A stretch of DNA of 64,000 nt, from NCBI GenBank assembly GCA_021613535.1, contig CP075496.1, positions 7,936,001 through 8,000,000 of the forward strand. The letters run 5' to 3'. Under the pieces are notes generated by a model. The model saw nothing but the letters and a program-made list of their open reading frames with translations. It had not been told where the DNA came from and did not search any database. Positions 35,501 to 47,528 of the stretch are shown one piece after another (position 1 is the first letter of the stretch; each line of letters starts with the position of its first letter). Position numbers and translations under genes: made by a program. Origin of the DNA: Adineta vaga (lineage: Eukaryota > Rotifera).

Positions 35501-37213
35501 ATTTCATTCGCTGTTTTTTTCTTTGATTGTTTTTCTTGTTGAGCAATAGATGAAGATTTCTTAACTACAACTGGATCTGTTCGCCAAGAATCAGGTGTAA
35601 ATAAATCTAAAGATTATTTTTCGAAATTATTTTCAACGAAAGAGATGAAAACTGATCTTACTCGTTTTAATTCCTGAGTTTGATGAAACATGAGCAGATT
35701 CGACGCGACGAACATGTTTCGATCGTTGATTATCATTTGATGTTAAGAAATGACTTGAAGGAAAATCTGGATCTAATTCAAATGAGTACATATACAAAAA
35801 GTTAACAGTATTTATAAAAGCTTACATTTTGTTGTCATACTATTCGAAGCACTTGCACTTCTCTGTTGAGTTGATCGACCATTTGACAATGAATAACTCT
35901 CTTCTATAGATATAGAAAAACAGATTTATATGAAAAAAACGAATTCGATTGTATTTACTTGGTATAATTCGAGTTGCTTTACGTGTTGTTGTTGTTGTTG
36001 TTGCTGATTGATGATATGATGACCGTTCAAAATCATTCGTACGTACGAGATCATTTTCTCGATGTAAAGTTCTTGCATTCGTAGATGGTTGAAGAACTGC
36101 ATCGAGTTCCGATGGAAATGATTGAGATTGTGAAAGATGTGACGAATATGCAAGTGATGGTTGTGGTTTAGGAGGAGAAAAGCGTTGTTGACGATGAGGA
36201 GAATAATGAAGATTTTGCAGACTAGCTGAAGTAGAATATCCATTTTGAGAACGATAGGATTCAAACATATGACCAGCATCAGATTGGGAATGAAATATTT
36301 GTTCAGCGCGACGTTCTAAAAGAGAAAAATAGATGATTTAGCATAATCGCATCCTTTTGTTTATTTAGTTACAAGTACGACTTATTTGACTCACATGTAT
36401 TATATAAAGAATAAAATTTCATTATTGAAGAGAAATTCAAGAAGTACATCTAGTCGACCTTGATATATGTACTTAGAAATGAAGTATTTATTTAAAATCG
36501 GATTACAAAGGTAATGTAAATGATATTTATGAAATTGGATTGATATATCCTTATATCTCTATCAACGATAGCTAAGATAAATATCAAGACAATTATGAAT
36601 CGTGGGACTAATCTCATGTTTTATGAGATATTTCTTCGAACAATGTGAATGAACACATAGAGTTCCATAGATTTTTCTGATATCAATCAAATCTTATGGT
36701 TAAAATTTATAATCTTTCGTACAATTCACACTTAAATCTTTCAACCGGATAAAGTATCATAGAACTGTAAGATGTCATAAATCTTTAACTTCCACTAATC
36801 ATCTTATCCAAAGGAAAATTTTTATATCGCTTAAAATGTATTATTTTTTCGATGTTACCTGCTGCAATTTTCTGTTTACTAATTTTTCTTCGAATTGTTA
36901 ATAAAGCTTCGGAATCCAATAACTGATGTTTACCATTCACTGTTCTTTCGTCATTCAACATTGATCGATTTCCTGCATGTATTGTTGATATTTCATTATG
37001 AAGTAAATATGATGATGATGATAAATTCGACAGATCATTATTATTATTATTGTTATTACTCTCATGATGATTATTTAAATGAACATGTGGATAATAATCT
37101 CGTGTTTCTTTTAAACGTTGTTCAGTTTGTCGAAGTAATTTTTTTGCATCATAATAAGTTTTCCAACTTGGTTCAATATGTGCATGAGCATTTGAAGATG
37201 ACATTGGTAACAT
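26594..37213 (-). CDS. CEP350: Centrosome-associated protein 350 (CEP350/CAP350)
   Basis: A large centrosomal and centriolar scaffold that recruits FOP/FGFR1OP and anchors microtubules. The first exon (ATG 37211-37213) contains EPSWKTYYDAKKLLRQTEQR, aligning with the vertebrate N-terminal STSWDALSQTKAALRHIENK. Many short exons follow. An IQ-like segment AAAKIQAAYRGYSVRK is at about 33895-33945, and a coiled coil LECRVRAYREQLKAKKLELE at about 30290-30350. A long Ser/Pro-rich exon runs 27940-29193 with KSPSP repeats. The C-terminal exon (26594-27300) has the family end: a DLCVELLNEMY helix, ESFIRKKVLEIL, and EIDWIDYENDCIRIKFDVAEHIFDQLI minus its last residues. The CAP-Gly domain found near the vertebrate C-terminus was not seen. 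Most internal introns are under 100 bp, but two exceed 900 bp, and one of these holds another gene. Confidence 0.85.
28681..28806 (-). repeat. 63-nt tandem repeat inside CEP350 (KSPSP repeat)
   Basis: Two nearly identical 63-bp units within the coding exon. Each encodes 21 residues of the form KSPSPQPSVSES-STSID-HV. Further degenerate KSPSP units flank it. It stays in frame and fits expansion in a disordered linker. KSPSP sites suit proline-directed kinases. Confidence 0.8.
32182..32188 (+). promoter_or_regulatory. TATA box of the nested peptide gene
   Basis: TATATAA preceded by T-rich sequence, about 57 bp before the ATG of the small gene at 32245. An initiator-like TCATTC lies about 30 bp downstream. 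It faces opposite to the host CEP350 gene. Confidence 0.6.
32245..32580 (+). CDS. Small secreted protein / candidate neuropeptide precursor nested in a CEP350 intron
   Basis: A complete intronless frame of 111 residues inside the 976-bp CEP350 intron 31954-32929, on the opposite strand. Residues 9-25 (TVILLICYMSLCLIVHG) form a signal-peptide core with likely cleavage before GVIPHH. Dibasic sites at Arg61-Arg62 and Lys91-Arg92 frame a 28-residue segment (SDILLPYPTSKFYDDAFFRQ plus eight more), followed by a 19-residue Leu-rich tail. There is no amidation Gly before KR and no cysteine in the mature part. A TATA box lies upstream and AATAAA at 32605-32610. This layout fits a peptide-hormone precursor processed in the secretory pathway. 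I do not recognise the peptide family, and an ordinary small secreted protein is the alternative. Confidence 0.7.
   Translation: MVQFQRHNTVILLICYMSLCLIVHGGVIPHHANYYEEDMSIPMDFNGLSSTDYDNSNHMNRRSDILLPYPTSKFYDDAFFRQMVNHHRNDKRSKLNLHTNLNLPRYLRSID
32605..32610 (+). promoter_or_regulatory. Poly(A) signal of the nested peptide gene
   Basis: AATAAA 25 bp after the TGA stop of the small gene, followed by A-rich sequence. It supports an independent short transcript. Confidence 0.55.
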
Positions 37214-38191
37214 ATTTCTACGTAGAAGACAAAATAAAACCAAGGTCAGGAGATTTATTTACAATGTATTCTTATGATCTGAAGTAATTCAAATCGAAAA
37301 AGAACCTTAAAAAAACAATTATTCGTCGACAATTTTTCATTCTTTTGTCCTACAGACGTTCTTTGTTCGTTCAAGCCAATCATTCATCGATAATATACCA
37401 TCAAGCCTGTCGATACTAAGCAATAAACTCCAATCATTTGGAAAATTATTTAGAATAAACATTGATTTTTCATAATCAGATTACATCAGATCATCGAGGA
37501 AATAAAGTTCTATCGCGATTATTATAAAGATTCAAAACGATGATTAGATGGCGCTAGTCAGATACCAAAAAAAAACATTCAGGCATGTTTTAACATTTGT
37601 TTCTTTTTATTGTTAAGATAAACATAATCTACATAAGAAATTGTGTTGATTTCACGCGACAAGTTCTTAAAACGTTCTTTTCCTCATGTACTTGTCTGAT
37701 GAGATAAGATTTTTTCGTTGAAGTGACATGAAACATGTTGAAGATGAAAGTAACAACAATTTTCTTGCGTTTTACATAAAAGCAATTCGACGATAAATAA
37801 AACTCTTGTCTAAAATTGGCTTCTTTTATGCTAGACAAGGGAGTGTCTTACATCTTAACAAAAAATACAGAAGAATTCATTGTTGTTGTTCCAATCTGAC
37901 AGTATGTGAGCGATACGTGTAAAATAAACACCAGAGCAATTGAATTTGTCGGTATTGAAATGTTTGTATTTACTCGCTGTAGGGATTCTGAATGTTTCTT
38001 TAATATCGTTCTAATTTTAATGAATCATTCTGAAGAGAGAACGTATTCAAAAGTTAAATCACAAGGCTGGTGATCATTTCGTTGAATTTTAATAATAGAA
38101 AACGAGGAAAATCATTTACAGACATCAATAAACATTTTATTCATGAGATGAAATGTTACGATTTATCTCATATTTATATTCTTTATAATTC
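37214..38191. other. Intergenic region between CEP350 and tRNA-Phe
   Basis: Promoter side of CEP350 on the minus strand and upstream of the tRNA. No exon supported. The ORFs overlapping 36895-37287 on the plus strand are mirror frames of CEP350. Confidence 0.5.
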
Positions 38192-38196
38192 GCCGG

Positions 38197-38253
<57 letters not shown>

Positions 38254-38264
38254 GGGTCACGGCA
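38192..38264 (+). tRNA. tRNA-Phe (GAA)
   Basis: A 73-base cloverleaf closely matching eukaryotic tRNA-Phe. The anticodon GAA is at 38225-38227, with a perfect anticodon stem TCAGA/TCTGA. The D arm contains AGCTCAGTTGGGAGAGC and the T arm GGTTCGATCC, which also form the internal A and B boxes. There is no intron and CCA is not encoded. The acceptor stem GCCGGGA pairs with TCACGGC apart from one G-A mismatch at position 5/68. T runs follow directly downstream. Confidence 0.96.
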
Positions 38265-38265
38265 C

Positions 38266-38275
38266 TTTTCTTTTT
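38266..38275 (+). terminator. RNA polymerase III terminator
   Basis: TTTT and TTTTT separated by one C, starting two bases after the tRNA-Phe gene. This is the standard Pol III stop signal. Confidence 0.8.
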
Positions 38276-39060
38276 CTTTCTTTGCAAAACTCAGTATGAC
38301 TCACTCTTACCAATCCCTTCTTCTTCTTCTTTTTTATTTTTGAAACCTTCCACTATTACATATTGATTTTCAAACATCAAATTTTATATCCAGAGATTAG
38401 AATGATCCTGTTATTGAATGTGCGTCGTCACTAAATAATCTTGTTTTTTTTCAAAAATAACTAACTATATTCATTCTTTCAATTCAAAGTACCACTTAAA
38501 TCCTTTTTTTCTCTCTCTATACACACTGTGAGAACACCTGTATATAGTTATTGTAAATTCAATAGAGCACGTAGAACTGGATTTTATTCCCTGTGGATAT
38601 TATTTACTCAGAAGAAAGAAGAAAAAAAGAGAGATTTGATTAGCAAAAGTATTTTACATTTTCCACTTATTGCTTCGATTCTTTAGTCTTCTTATTGATG
38701 ACATATACGCAAAAGTGAATACAGAAAAAAGACAAATAGAGAGAATAATTCGGTGAAACAAATGAAAAAATGGTGTTTACAATGAATTTTTCGCAACACG
38801 ATCGATACATTCGCTACCAATGACAGGTTCGTATTCGTATTTTTCACATTGCTTATGAAAATAAACTCATTCAAGTATCGGTTTTGGTACCAAGTTTTCT
38901 TGAACAACACTAATGAAAAACATCTGTCTCATCGAGAGATATCGACAAACTGAATACATGTACAGATGGATTAAAAAAAAATGAAATGAAATGACATCAT
39001 AACTTTATCAAATTAGTTTGAGTTTTCACTAAAATATATTTATTATTCCGATTTGTCTAG
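38276..39060. other. Region upstream of the EGF-TM exons
   Basis: No supported exon, although the EGF gene needs at least one exon before 39061. T-rich acceptor-like tracts occur at several places. A short frame starting at 38402 (MILLLN) was considered but does not splice in the right phase. Confidence 0.4.
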
Positions 39061-39525
39061 GTCGATTGAGTTGTGATCTGTGTGTAGAAGGGCATGGTAT
39101 CTGCATAAAGAATAATACAGAATGTCAATGTTTTGCTGGATATGGTGGACCATCATGTTTAGGTATTGACTTAAAACTTGTTTAGTCAAATCTATTAACT
39201 TTATAATGGTTTTCTTGTTTGATTAGATCGAATTATAATCGCTTCTTCTGATGGTGGCAGTTCTTCGACAGTAAATATTGGTGCTATTGTCGCCGGTATC
39301 CTTGCAGGTGTCTTGGTAACACTTGTTATCGGTCTAGTATTGTTTTGTCTTCGGAAAAGAAAGAGAGATAAAAGAAAAGCAGCAACAACATTTTCATTAT
39401 CAACACCGACAGACCCTAAACCTATGCCTGTATCTACTTTATACAATTTCCCTATATCACAATACGATTCTTCGATTTCCTCAACATCGACAATGGCTTA
39501 TCATTTATACGAAGAATTACCGTAA
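39061..39525 (+). CDS. EGF-like plus single-pass transmembrane protein, 5' end not found
   Basis: Two exons in phase, 39061-39162 and 39227-39525. The first encodes an EGF-like module with six cysteines (CDLC...GICI...ECQCFAGYGGPSC). The second encodes a short Ser-rich stalk, a transmembrane helix IGAIVAGILAGVLVTLVIGL, the basic stop-transfer KRKRDKRK, and a cytoplasmic tail of about 55 residues with SLYNF/ISQYDSS-type tyrosine sites. The arrangement of a membrane-proximal EGF then TM resembles ADAM proteases or EGF-bearing adhesion proteins, but no other domain is visible. The first exon begins after an acceptor (TTTGTCTAG) and needs an upstream exon ending with one extra base. None was identified, so this is the 3' end of a gene or a fragment. 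Confidence 0.55.
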
Positions 39526-40055
39526 AATATCGATAGATCAATAATCAGACTTGTCTATAACATTCGACAATAAATATGTCATATATATATATATATATGA
39601 AGAATTTATATTAAATAAAATATATTATTATGTTAAGTTTCAGTTGTAGGAAATTTATATGATCAGAACTTCGTTTTCTAATTCAGCATTAAGTTCTCAA
39701 TAACATTCGAATTCAACGATCAAAAATGTTCTATGAAACTGTTTCTTTTAGAATTCATGTTTCATTTGAACTTTTATAGATTTATCTCTAATCTGATCAA
39801 ATTAATCACGAGAAATCGATGCATTCAATTATTTATTATTATCTCGAAAAACCACACAAAAGAAAAAGAACCAAAATGATAATAATATAAATACACAATT
39901 ACAAAATGTTTCTTTCTATCTTCTTCGTATTGGCAAAAAATTTTCTAAGACAAATAGACACACACACACACACACACATCAATGTTCTACATGATATTCG
40001 ATACAAAAAGAGTATTGGTATTGATTGTTTATCTATACATATTTGTTCATTATTG
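39526..40055. repeat. Convergent spacer with (AT)n and (AC)n microsatellites
   Basis: A 3' shared region between the EGF-TM gene and NIPBL. It contains an (AT)n tract at about 39581-39598 and an (AC)n tract at 39958-39978. No coding signal. The AC tract is near the NIPBL stop and may be in its 3'UTR. Confidence 0.7.
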
Positions 40056-43000
40056 CTAAAAGTCTTCATTAGCACTGTCATCATCCGAATCGATCATAAC
40101 TTTACGTCGTCTACTTGTTCTACTGCTTTTCTTTTTCCCTTTTGGTGTTGCTACGGATGCTGGCAATAATTCATTGATTGATTGAATTGTATCTTCAATA
40201 TCCGCATCAAATGCAAGTAAATAACGTTTAAAATCTGCAAATTCTTTTATAATTTGTCTACGTTTTTCAAAATTATCAGACGTATGTATTGGTTTAATTG
40301 CATCCAGAATAGCTTTGGGTTCAAATTTTACATTCATCTTTCGTGTTACTATTGGTCGATCAGTTACTTTACTTGATTCTGTATGGTCATACTCAATAAT
40401 TTTGGCATCATTTAAATAATAAATATCTTTTAAATAAGATTTTAATAATAACAATAACATTGTTGATCTTGTTAAAGATAAACATTGATTTAATTCAGTG
40501 AGGATTGTTTCAGGAACATCATATAATTTCTTCTCAATCTTACTCATATCGATACCTTCATCATCATCAGCATAATCGAAGTGTTGCTTTAATAGATCAC
40601 GAAATTGTTGTAATTGTGTTGAACCACTAACACTTATAGCAAGATCGATTTGTTCAACGATAAATAGTGGTTCATCTTGAACTTGATAAGGAAAATAAGC
40701 AAGATTGTCTGCAACGAATAATTGTTCTTCGAGTGTTAATGATGATGTATTCGTATCATTATCAAATAGCTTCAATAGTTGAGTTATTAATGCACGACGA
40801 TAAACACGAGAAGAACGAATCAATGAATAAAGAAAATGATTCACAGAACAGAATGGTAATTGATTATTATTCGTTGAACTAATTGGAACTTTTGTCATGC
40901 CTATTTAACAGATAAAGAATTAGTAAGTTTTTCTTCGCAACTTTCGAAATCTAGATATTTACCTCGAATAATATCTGCTTGTGGATCGACTGGTTGCTGA
41001 TTATTATTCTTTGGTATTAAAAGTAATTTTTGTAATTGATAACTCATTTTGAAGCCATGCATAACTTTCGTTTGGATAATTCCAGGATTTGTTTTATCTA
41101 AATCTTGTAAATTTTGTTCAGCACTTTGTTGAATATTTGTATCACGATCCGTAGTCATTGCAATAAGAAAAGGTATGAATTGAACAGGATGTACAAGACC
41201 TTGTTCTAATATACATGTGACTACTTTTCGAACACATTGACGAATGATTTCATCTTCACTTAAATATGTATCTAAGATAACACGTAAATAACATTGAGCT
41301 ATCGAACTAGCCATTTCCGAATGAACATCTGTTGTATCTTTGAGATTAGCACCAGTAATTCCATGAGTCTCGGTATTATGTTCATTTTCCTTGGAAGCTG
41401 TTGTTGTCGGTGTTGTTGTTGTTGTTGTTGCTGGTGTAGTTGTAGGTATGTGAAGATAATCAACATCTTGTTCAGCCATTCGACGAATACAATCACGAAA
41501 ATATTCTTCTAAATTAATTAAAACTTGACAACGTAATTGTGCTGCAGATGGACGACGATCAAGTAGATATGAATGATAAAGTTGACGAACTGTATCTTTG
41601 ACTAGATATTGACCGTAACGTTGAAGAAAATAACCGAGACCAACCAAAGATTTAAGTTTAACGACAGATTCAGGTCGTTGAATGAAAAATATAAATAATT
41701 GAAAAAGATCTTCAACTGAAAACTAAAACAAGAACAGAATTAATTATCTAAGGATCATCAACTCTATCGTTATATTTATAAACGAATTCTTTACCTGAAG
41801 ATCATCGTATTCACTTTTTTCTACATCAAAATATTTACATAAGACACCTAATATATAAATAGATCTTGCTAGTTGTGCACTTGATTTCACTTCTTCCTTT
41901 GGTTTTTCCATGATTTGTTCTTGACATTGAATTACAAATGCTAAAAGATTTACAAAAAAAAACAAAATTCAATTTTACTTCTTATTGTTTTTTTCTCTCG
42001 TTGAACTTACAATGATATCTCATGAAAACCTCTTTGACAAGTGGAAAATTTTTCGAAAGACGAATTGCAGCAGCTAAACAAGCAATACTTGAATGAATAA
42101 CTAATTGACCACTGACAAGTAATAATTTAGTTAAACTTCCTTCTAATGAATAGATAATACTTGATGAAGCTGATCTTACTAATGGAATAGTAAATTCCAA
42201 AGTTTTAGCTACATATTGAACAATAGCATTATCATTATAAGATGTACATTTAATATTTAAATATTCAACGATAGTTGATACATGTGGTAAAACATTTTCT
42301 GGCTTTGATTTGCCAAGTGCATACAATGCAATGAATATTGCTACCATTTTATTTGATGAAATCTTTTCGAAAAAAAGAAAAAGAAAAAGAAAGAATATAG
42401 TTTGGAATATGACAATATATTAAAAAGACTAACCTGATCATTGGCTGATTCAATTTTTAATATACATTCTATCAATTCATCAATTATATCTTGTATTGCT
42501 CTTAAAACATCTTTTCGTTGTTCAAGAAATTTTCGTTTCTCTTCACTCGATTGCTTTTCATTTGTATGAAGAAATTCTTTGACTAGACTTTCTAACCATG
42601 TATGATTTTGTTTTTGTGCATCGATTAAAACATCAATTATAATTTGAACACGTTGTCGAAGATCATATTGATTACGTGTTGGTGTAAACCAAATTTGTTG
42701 AAAGGTTTCAAGTACAACTTTACGAATTGATTCTTCATCGTGTATACGTCGTAATAGGCGAGAACAAATATCCGGTATACGAACAAAATTTGGTTGAGAT
42801 AAACAAACATCACGAAAGATTTTGACGACACGTTTACGAACACTAACACCTAAAAGACAATTCATTTATAGTTGATATTTCAAATAGAATTCTTCGTTTA
42901 CCTGTATCGATACTTCTTTCACAAAGTATATCATAATATTGTAAAATTAATTGTTGTTTTTGTACAATATATCTTCCAATAAGATCAATAGCTGCTTCTC

Positions 43001-46000
43001 GAACACTCACACTTTTATCTGTTAATCCAACTTGTACACATGATTTTATATCATTTCTTCCTAAGATTGTTGGATCAGCTTCGACAACTGTACATAAACA
43101 TTTCATAGCTTTACTTCGAATATTTGTTCCTGCTTCAGATTGAAATACTGCAGCTAATTGTTTTAAATAGACATCAAATGTCTTTAAAAATGGTCGATTC
43201 AATGTTAAATAACGCATTAATAAACAAATATCATCATAATCAATATCTGATATATATCGTTGTTGTTTACGAATAATAATTGGTAATGTAATCATTTTAA
43301 GTATCGTGATTTTTTCCGTTTTTTTTAATTCAATTTCATCGGTTATCGATATGGTTGGATCCATTTTCTTTCGATTCATTGATTCATCCATTTCATCATC
43401 AACTAATTCAGCATGTACTGTCGTAGGTTTTGTTCGTCGTGTTACTGTTTGCGTTAAACGTTCAATTGTTAGATTTACATCACGAAGCCATTGACCAATA
43501 TGAAACATTTTTGAAAACTAATAAAGAACAAATAAAAGAAATGATAATTTCGATTATTTTTTATGCAAACTTACATGACATGTTGGTTCACTTTGACTAA
43601 ATTCATTCAAATAAATAATTAAACTACGATGATAACGTAATGGATCAGTTCTATAGATTTCTAAAACATCTTCATCTGTATCAACAATTGTTAAAGTCTA
43701 ATCAATATAAAATCTATAGATAAAAATCTTTAAAGAAAAAATCTTTCCTACTTTATTCATGACTCGATCAAGTCGTTCTTGATTTTCACGAGAATTTAAA
43801 ACATCTAATTCAATCGTATCTTTTCTTAATTGTGCAGCAACAGATCCTAAATAATCTAATGATTGTAAACGTATTTGTATTGGTACTGATGTATTCGAAA
43901 AATTCTTCATTAAAATTCGTGATAATAATGTGAGAAGAATTTCCGATGCTGGCCATTCTGGTCGATTAGCCGTAGTAAGTAAATCAGCTAAGAAATTTTC
44001 GAAAATAATTCGATAATCATCTTCACCATGTTTGGTTCCACATGAACGAAAGAATAATGTTAAGAATTTAAATGCTATATTCTGTGCAGTTGAATATGTA
44101 TTTGATAGATGTAATTCATTTACTGTATCAGTAATATTAGCATTGATTGTTGACACAGGTGAATGAATTAAATGCATAATTAATGCAGTAAACATTTGAA
44201 TTGATTCACCGGATTGTAAACGATAACATCGAAGACTTTTTTTACTTGTTGGCAAACGTACAATTGACAGAAGAATATCGTCAAGAATTGAATCACGATG
44301 ATATTCATAACGAGAAAATAATTCCGGAAGAATATTTAATGAATGTGCTTGCAAATCAAAAATATTTTCAACGTAAATACAACTAACTGTAAATGAAGAG
44401 ATCTAAAGAGAAGAGAAGAAAACAGAATATTCTATTTGTTAATATGAAACAAGAACTTACGGCAAGAACAATTGTATCAGTAAATTTTCCTAATGGCATT
44501 AAATCTACAATGCCTTGAAATAATGATACAATCTTATTGTAAAGTAATTGCACTTGTTTACATTTTGCTCCCGTTACTTTTGATCGTTTTTGTTTCGTAA
44601 CATGAGGATCTATTAAACAAAATTTCCAATCAATATTCTATTCATTGGAATCTTATTTTTTACCTTTGGCTTGATTATCACTTCGATACAACGGATCATA
44701 TTCGGGAAAGATTATTTTTGATAATTGTGATTTGATAAATAATGCAGTATATTCAATAACATTTTCAACAAGAATTTCTTTTGACATATTAGGAGTTGTC
44801 ATAATATTTAAAGCAATTTCACATGCATTTGCACACATATTTAATCGTTCAAATACTAGATCTCGCCATACACGTTCTTCTTGTTCTGTTTCTTTTATTT
44901 CATCACTAAGATCATGTTTCAATATTGGACTTAATTCAATACCTTGTTTAATACGTAATGATAAAATTTCTAATAAACGTTTTAATTTTGTTGCATCAAC
45001 TCGTGAAAGGTACGTTGAAAGTTTCAATTTTTCAGATAAAGTTGCCATTTCATCTAATGTATTATCAGATAATAATAAATCAAGATAATGATCATCCGGT
45101 GTTTCTTCAACTTCATCATGATGACGTTCGTAATCGTCATTAAATGTATTCAATAATTTCATAAAACGTTTATAAGAAGTATTCTCATGTGGATTAGCAT
45201 CAATATCTAATGCTTTATGTGCTAAACGATCACGAGTCTTTTTTTGAAATGCACTCATAGCATCATTAGCAATATTTGGATTGAATGTTTTTTCACCTAT
45301 ACGACGTATACGTTTTCTTAATGGTTGATCTTCATCATCATAATCTCGATCATCATCTTCTGTTGATTGTTTTCGTTGACGTTTTTTCTTCGGAGATGGA
45401 TTTAACGAAGTTGTACTACTGTTATTAGAACGACGTGGGCGACTTTCACGGTCTGCATTCTCTCGAGATAATTTTCGAACTAAATCTGGTGTTAATTCTG
45501 GTGGAAATAGATCTAAATTAAATAATTGAAAAACATGAGAATAATGCGATGATGTTAGTTGAAGATATTCAATATTCTTACCTGGATCATCAAATTGTAT
45601 TTTATGAATGATAATACGAGGCTTTTCAAAGATTTCTTCGTCTTCTCCTGTTCCTTCTGTGTCAGCTGAAATTACAATGAAATATATATTATCAATGAAA
45701 TATCTTTTTTATTGACGTACTTGATTTTCTCGGCCTATCTTCACCAGAATCATTAGCAACCGTTAACAACAAATTTTTGCCTGTAAATGCATATAAGGAT
45801 TTCTTTTCAGTCTAAAATATTAAAGAAAACAGCTTTATTCGATACCATTATTTTCATCCGTGTATTATTACGCGATATATAATTTAATAACTAACCTTTG
45901 TGTCGTTGGTTGAGTTATGTGGTGATGTATTTGCTGATAACTGTGAAGAATCATGAGATAGAAGAGGTGATGTTTGACATTCAGAAGATTGATCTTTTTC

Positions 46001-46380
46001 AGATGGTGATGGTAAAAATCCCCAAACACCTATCGATAGAAGTTTTTAAAAATGATCTGAATTATCATCAATAAAAAAATGTTTAAATCTTACCTAATGG
46101 ACTAACTTGTTCTTGTTCTTCAATATCGTGATTGCCATTGGGTGAATTTTTATAGTGAATATAATTATTTGTAGATGATCTAAATTCAAAAGAAATAAGA
46201 AGAATTTAGTGACTTAAATTATGATGATCCTAACAAATAGTTCAAGTCTATATTTACATACATTGTTGTATTCGCTACAATTGAAAGTTTATTGGCAAGT
46301 TGTTGTGCTAATGGGCCATCACGACGATTGAGTGATGTAGATGAATTTTCATTTGTATTACTATCGTCATTACATTCCAT
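40056..46380 (-). CDS. NIPBL: Cohesin loading factor NIPBL / SCC2 (Nipped-B)
   Basis: The HEAT-repeat protein that, with MAU2/SCC4, loads cohesin on chromosomes. Many short exons follow the vertebrate order. A disordered N-terminal part (45500-46380) is followed by PPELTPDLVRKL-type residues and a basic stretch. Then EERVWRDLVFERLNMCANAC and IMTTPNMSKEILVENVIEYT align with the start of the NIPBL hook. DYRIIFENFLADLLTTANRPEWP and LDYLGSVAAQLRKD follow. Next come YDDICLLMRYLTLNRPF, IRSKAMKCLCTVVEADPTIL, SVREAAIDLIGRYIV and SVRKRVVKIFRDVCLSQP (the central HEAT core), and LVHPVQFIPFLIAM near the end. The C-tail is basic then acidic (KKSSRTSRRRK...DSDDDS). An extra Thr-rich linker (about 41380-41460) interrupts the C-terminal repeats. 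The MAU2-binding N-terminus was not recognised, so the start at 46380 is tentative. Confidence 0.9.
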
Positions 46381-47528
46381 ATTTGAATTATTTACTGATG
46401 ATTTATGTACAACTATTTTGAAATGAAAAAAAACAACAACAAGATAAATGTTTTTATTTCTTTATTTATTGCAGAACTACGAACAGTCATTCACAGACCC
46501 AGTTGTTGGATCCATCTACTATTTTCTGTTCCTTCGAAAGAAGAATGCGAACAAAGGAAACACTTTTGAACGAATCAGATGATTGAACACAAACAAATGG
46601 ACATGTGCGTGTATGCTAAGGAAAAGAGTGAACGAATCAATTGCTATATTCCGATTATACTCTCGTCCTTTTTGTATATATGTATATGACCAATAGAAAA
46701 CACTGCGTACACAAGGAATATAAAAAATCAAATCTAATGAACTGCCCTCTTCCGAAATCAAGTATCTAAAGATACGAGACATTTTATCGATTTATTTGTA
46801 ATTACAATTACAAAAGTGATAATAATGAGTTTTTTTTCTTCAGTTCAGTTTTGTAAACAATCAACTCGATGTTCGTATTAAAGATAAAAGATTTAAAGAA
46901 AAACTTTTACGAACTTATTCACCTTGTATCTTGATTTGAAGTACTATAACATTGCTTGTTAAAAGGACGAAGATAAAATATGCAAAAGTACCTTTTATTA
47001 TTTTTCAATTTCTTCAAGCATACTCAATTTATATGCGAAGTTGTTGATCGAATTGCTTCTATGTTCTTGATTATATATTTTAAAACTCAATTGTCAGTAC
47101 ATAGTTCAAGACTGAATTCGTCTTTGTCAACAACATTTATTGGTAATATTAACTCTCATCGAGAAAGTACAGGAAAGCAATGATCATTTTCTTGAATTGT
47201 CACTTATGAATTTTGGCTTTTCATTTTCTAATAGTATTTTTATAAAAGTTAATAATGAATGAAACATTATGATTATACTGTAAGCGTTCGAATGAAATCA
47301 AATACAAAGAAAGTTGAGTTATCAGGCTTCGAATTTTTATCAAACAAGGCTTCTCTGAATATAAATTCGATTGAAATAAACGATAATCATTTTCATATCT
47401 TGAATTTTCTCTACAAACAATTGTACAACAAAATATGAAACACATATTGTCACGCAACATTCGGTTTATTTACAACTTGTATCAACAATATTTTGTTACC
47501 ATTTAGATAATTCATTAATGAATTGATT
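46381..47528. other. Intergenic region upstream of NIPBL
   Basis: No supported exon. The NIPBL frame stays open for a few codons upstream of its ATG to an acceptor-like CAAAATAG near 46417, so a further 5' exon may exist here. Otherwise AT-rich, with the 3'UTR of the next minus-strand gene at the right end... its stop is at 47529. Confidence 0.45.

Noticed and set aside
36895-37287. Plus-strand ORF of 130 codons
   Set aside because: It lies opposite the first CEP350 exon, is dominated by mirrored repeats (Met, Asn and Tyr runs) and has no splice or homology support.
44732-45088. Plus-strand ORF of 118 codons
   Set aside because: Mirror frame of a well-conserved NIPBL exon; no independent support.
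46519-46782. Minus-strand ORF MSRIFRYLISEEG..., considered as a NIPBL first exon
   Set aside because: No donor gives the phase needed by the next exon, and there is no resemblance to the MAU2-binding region.
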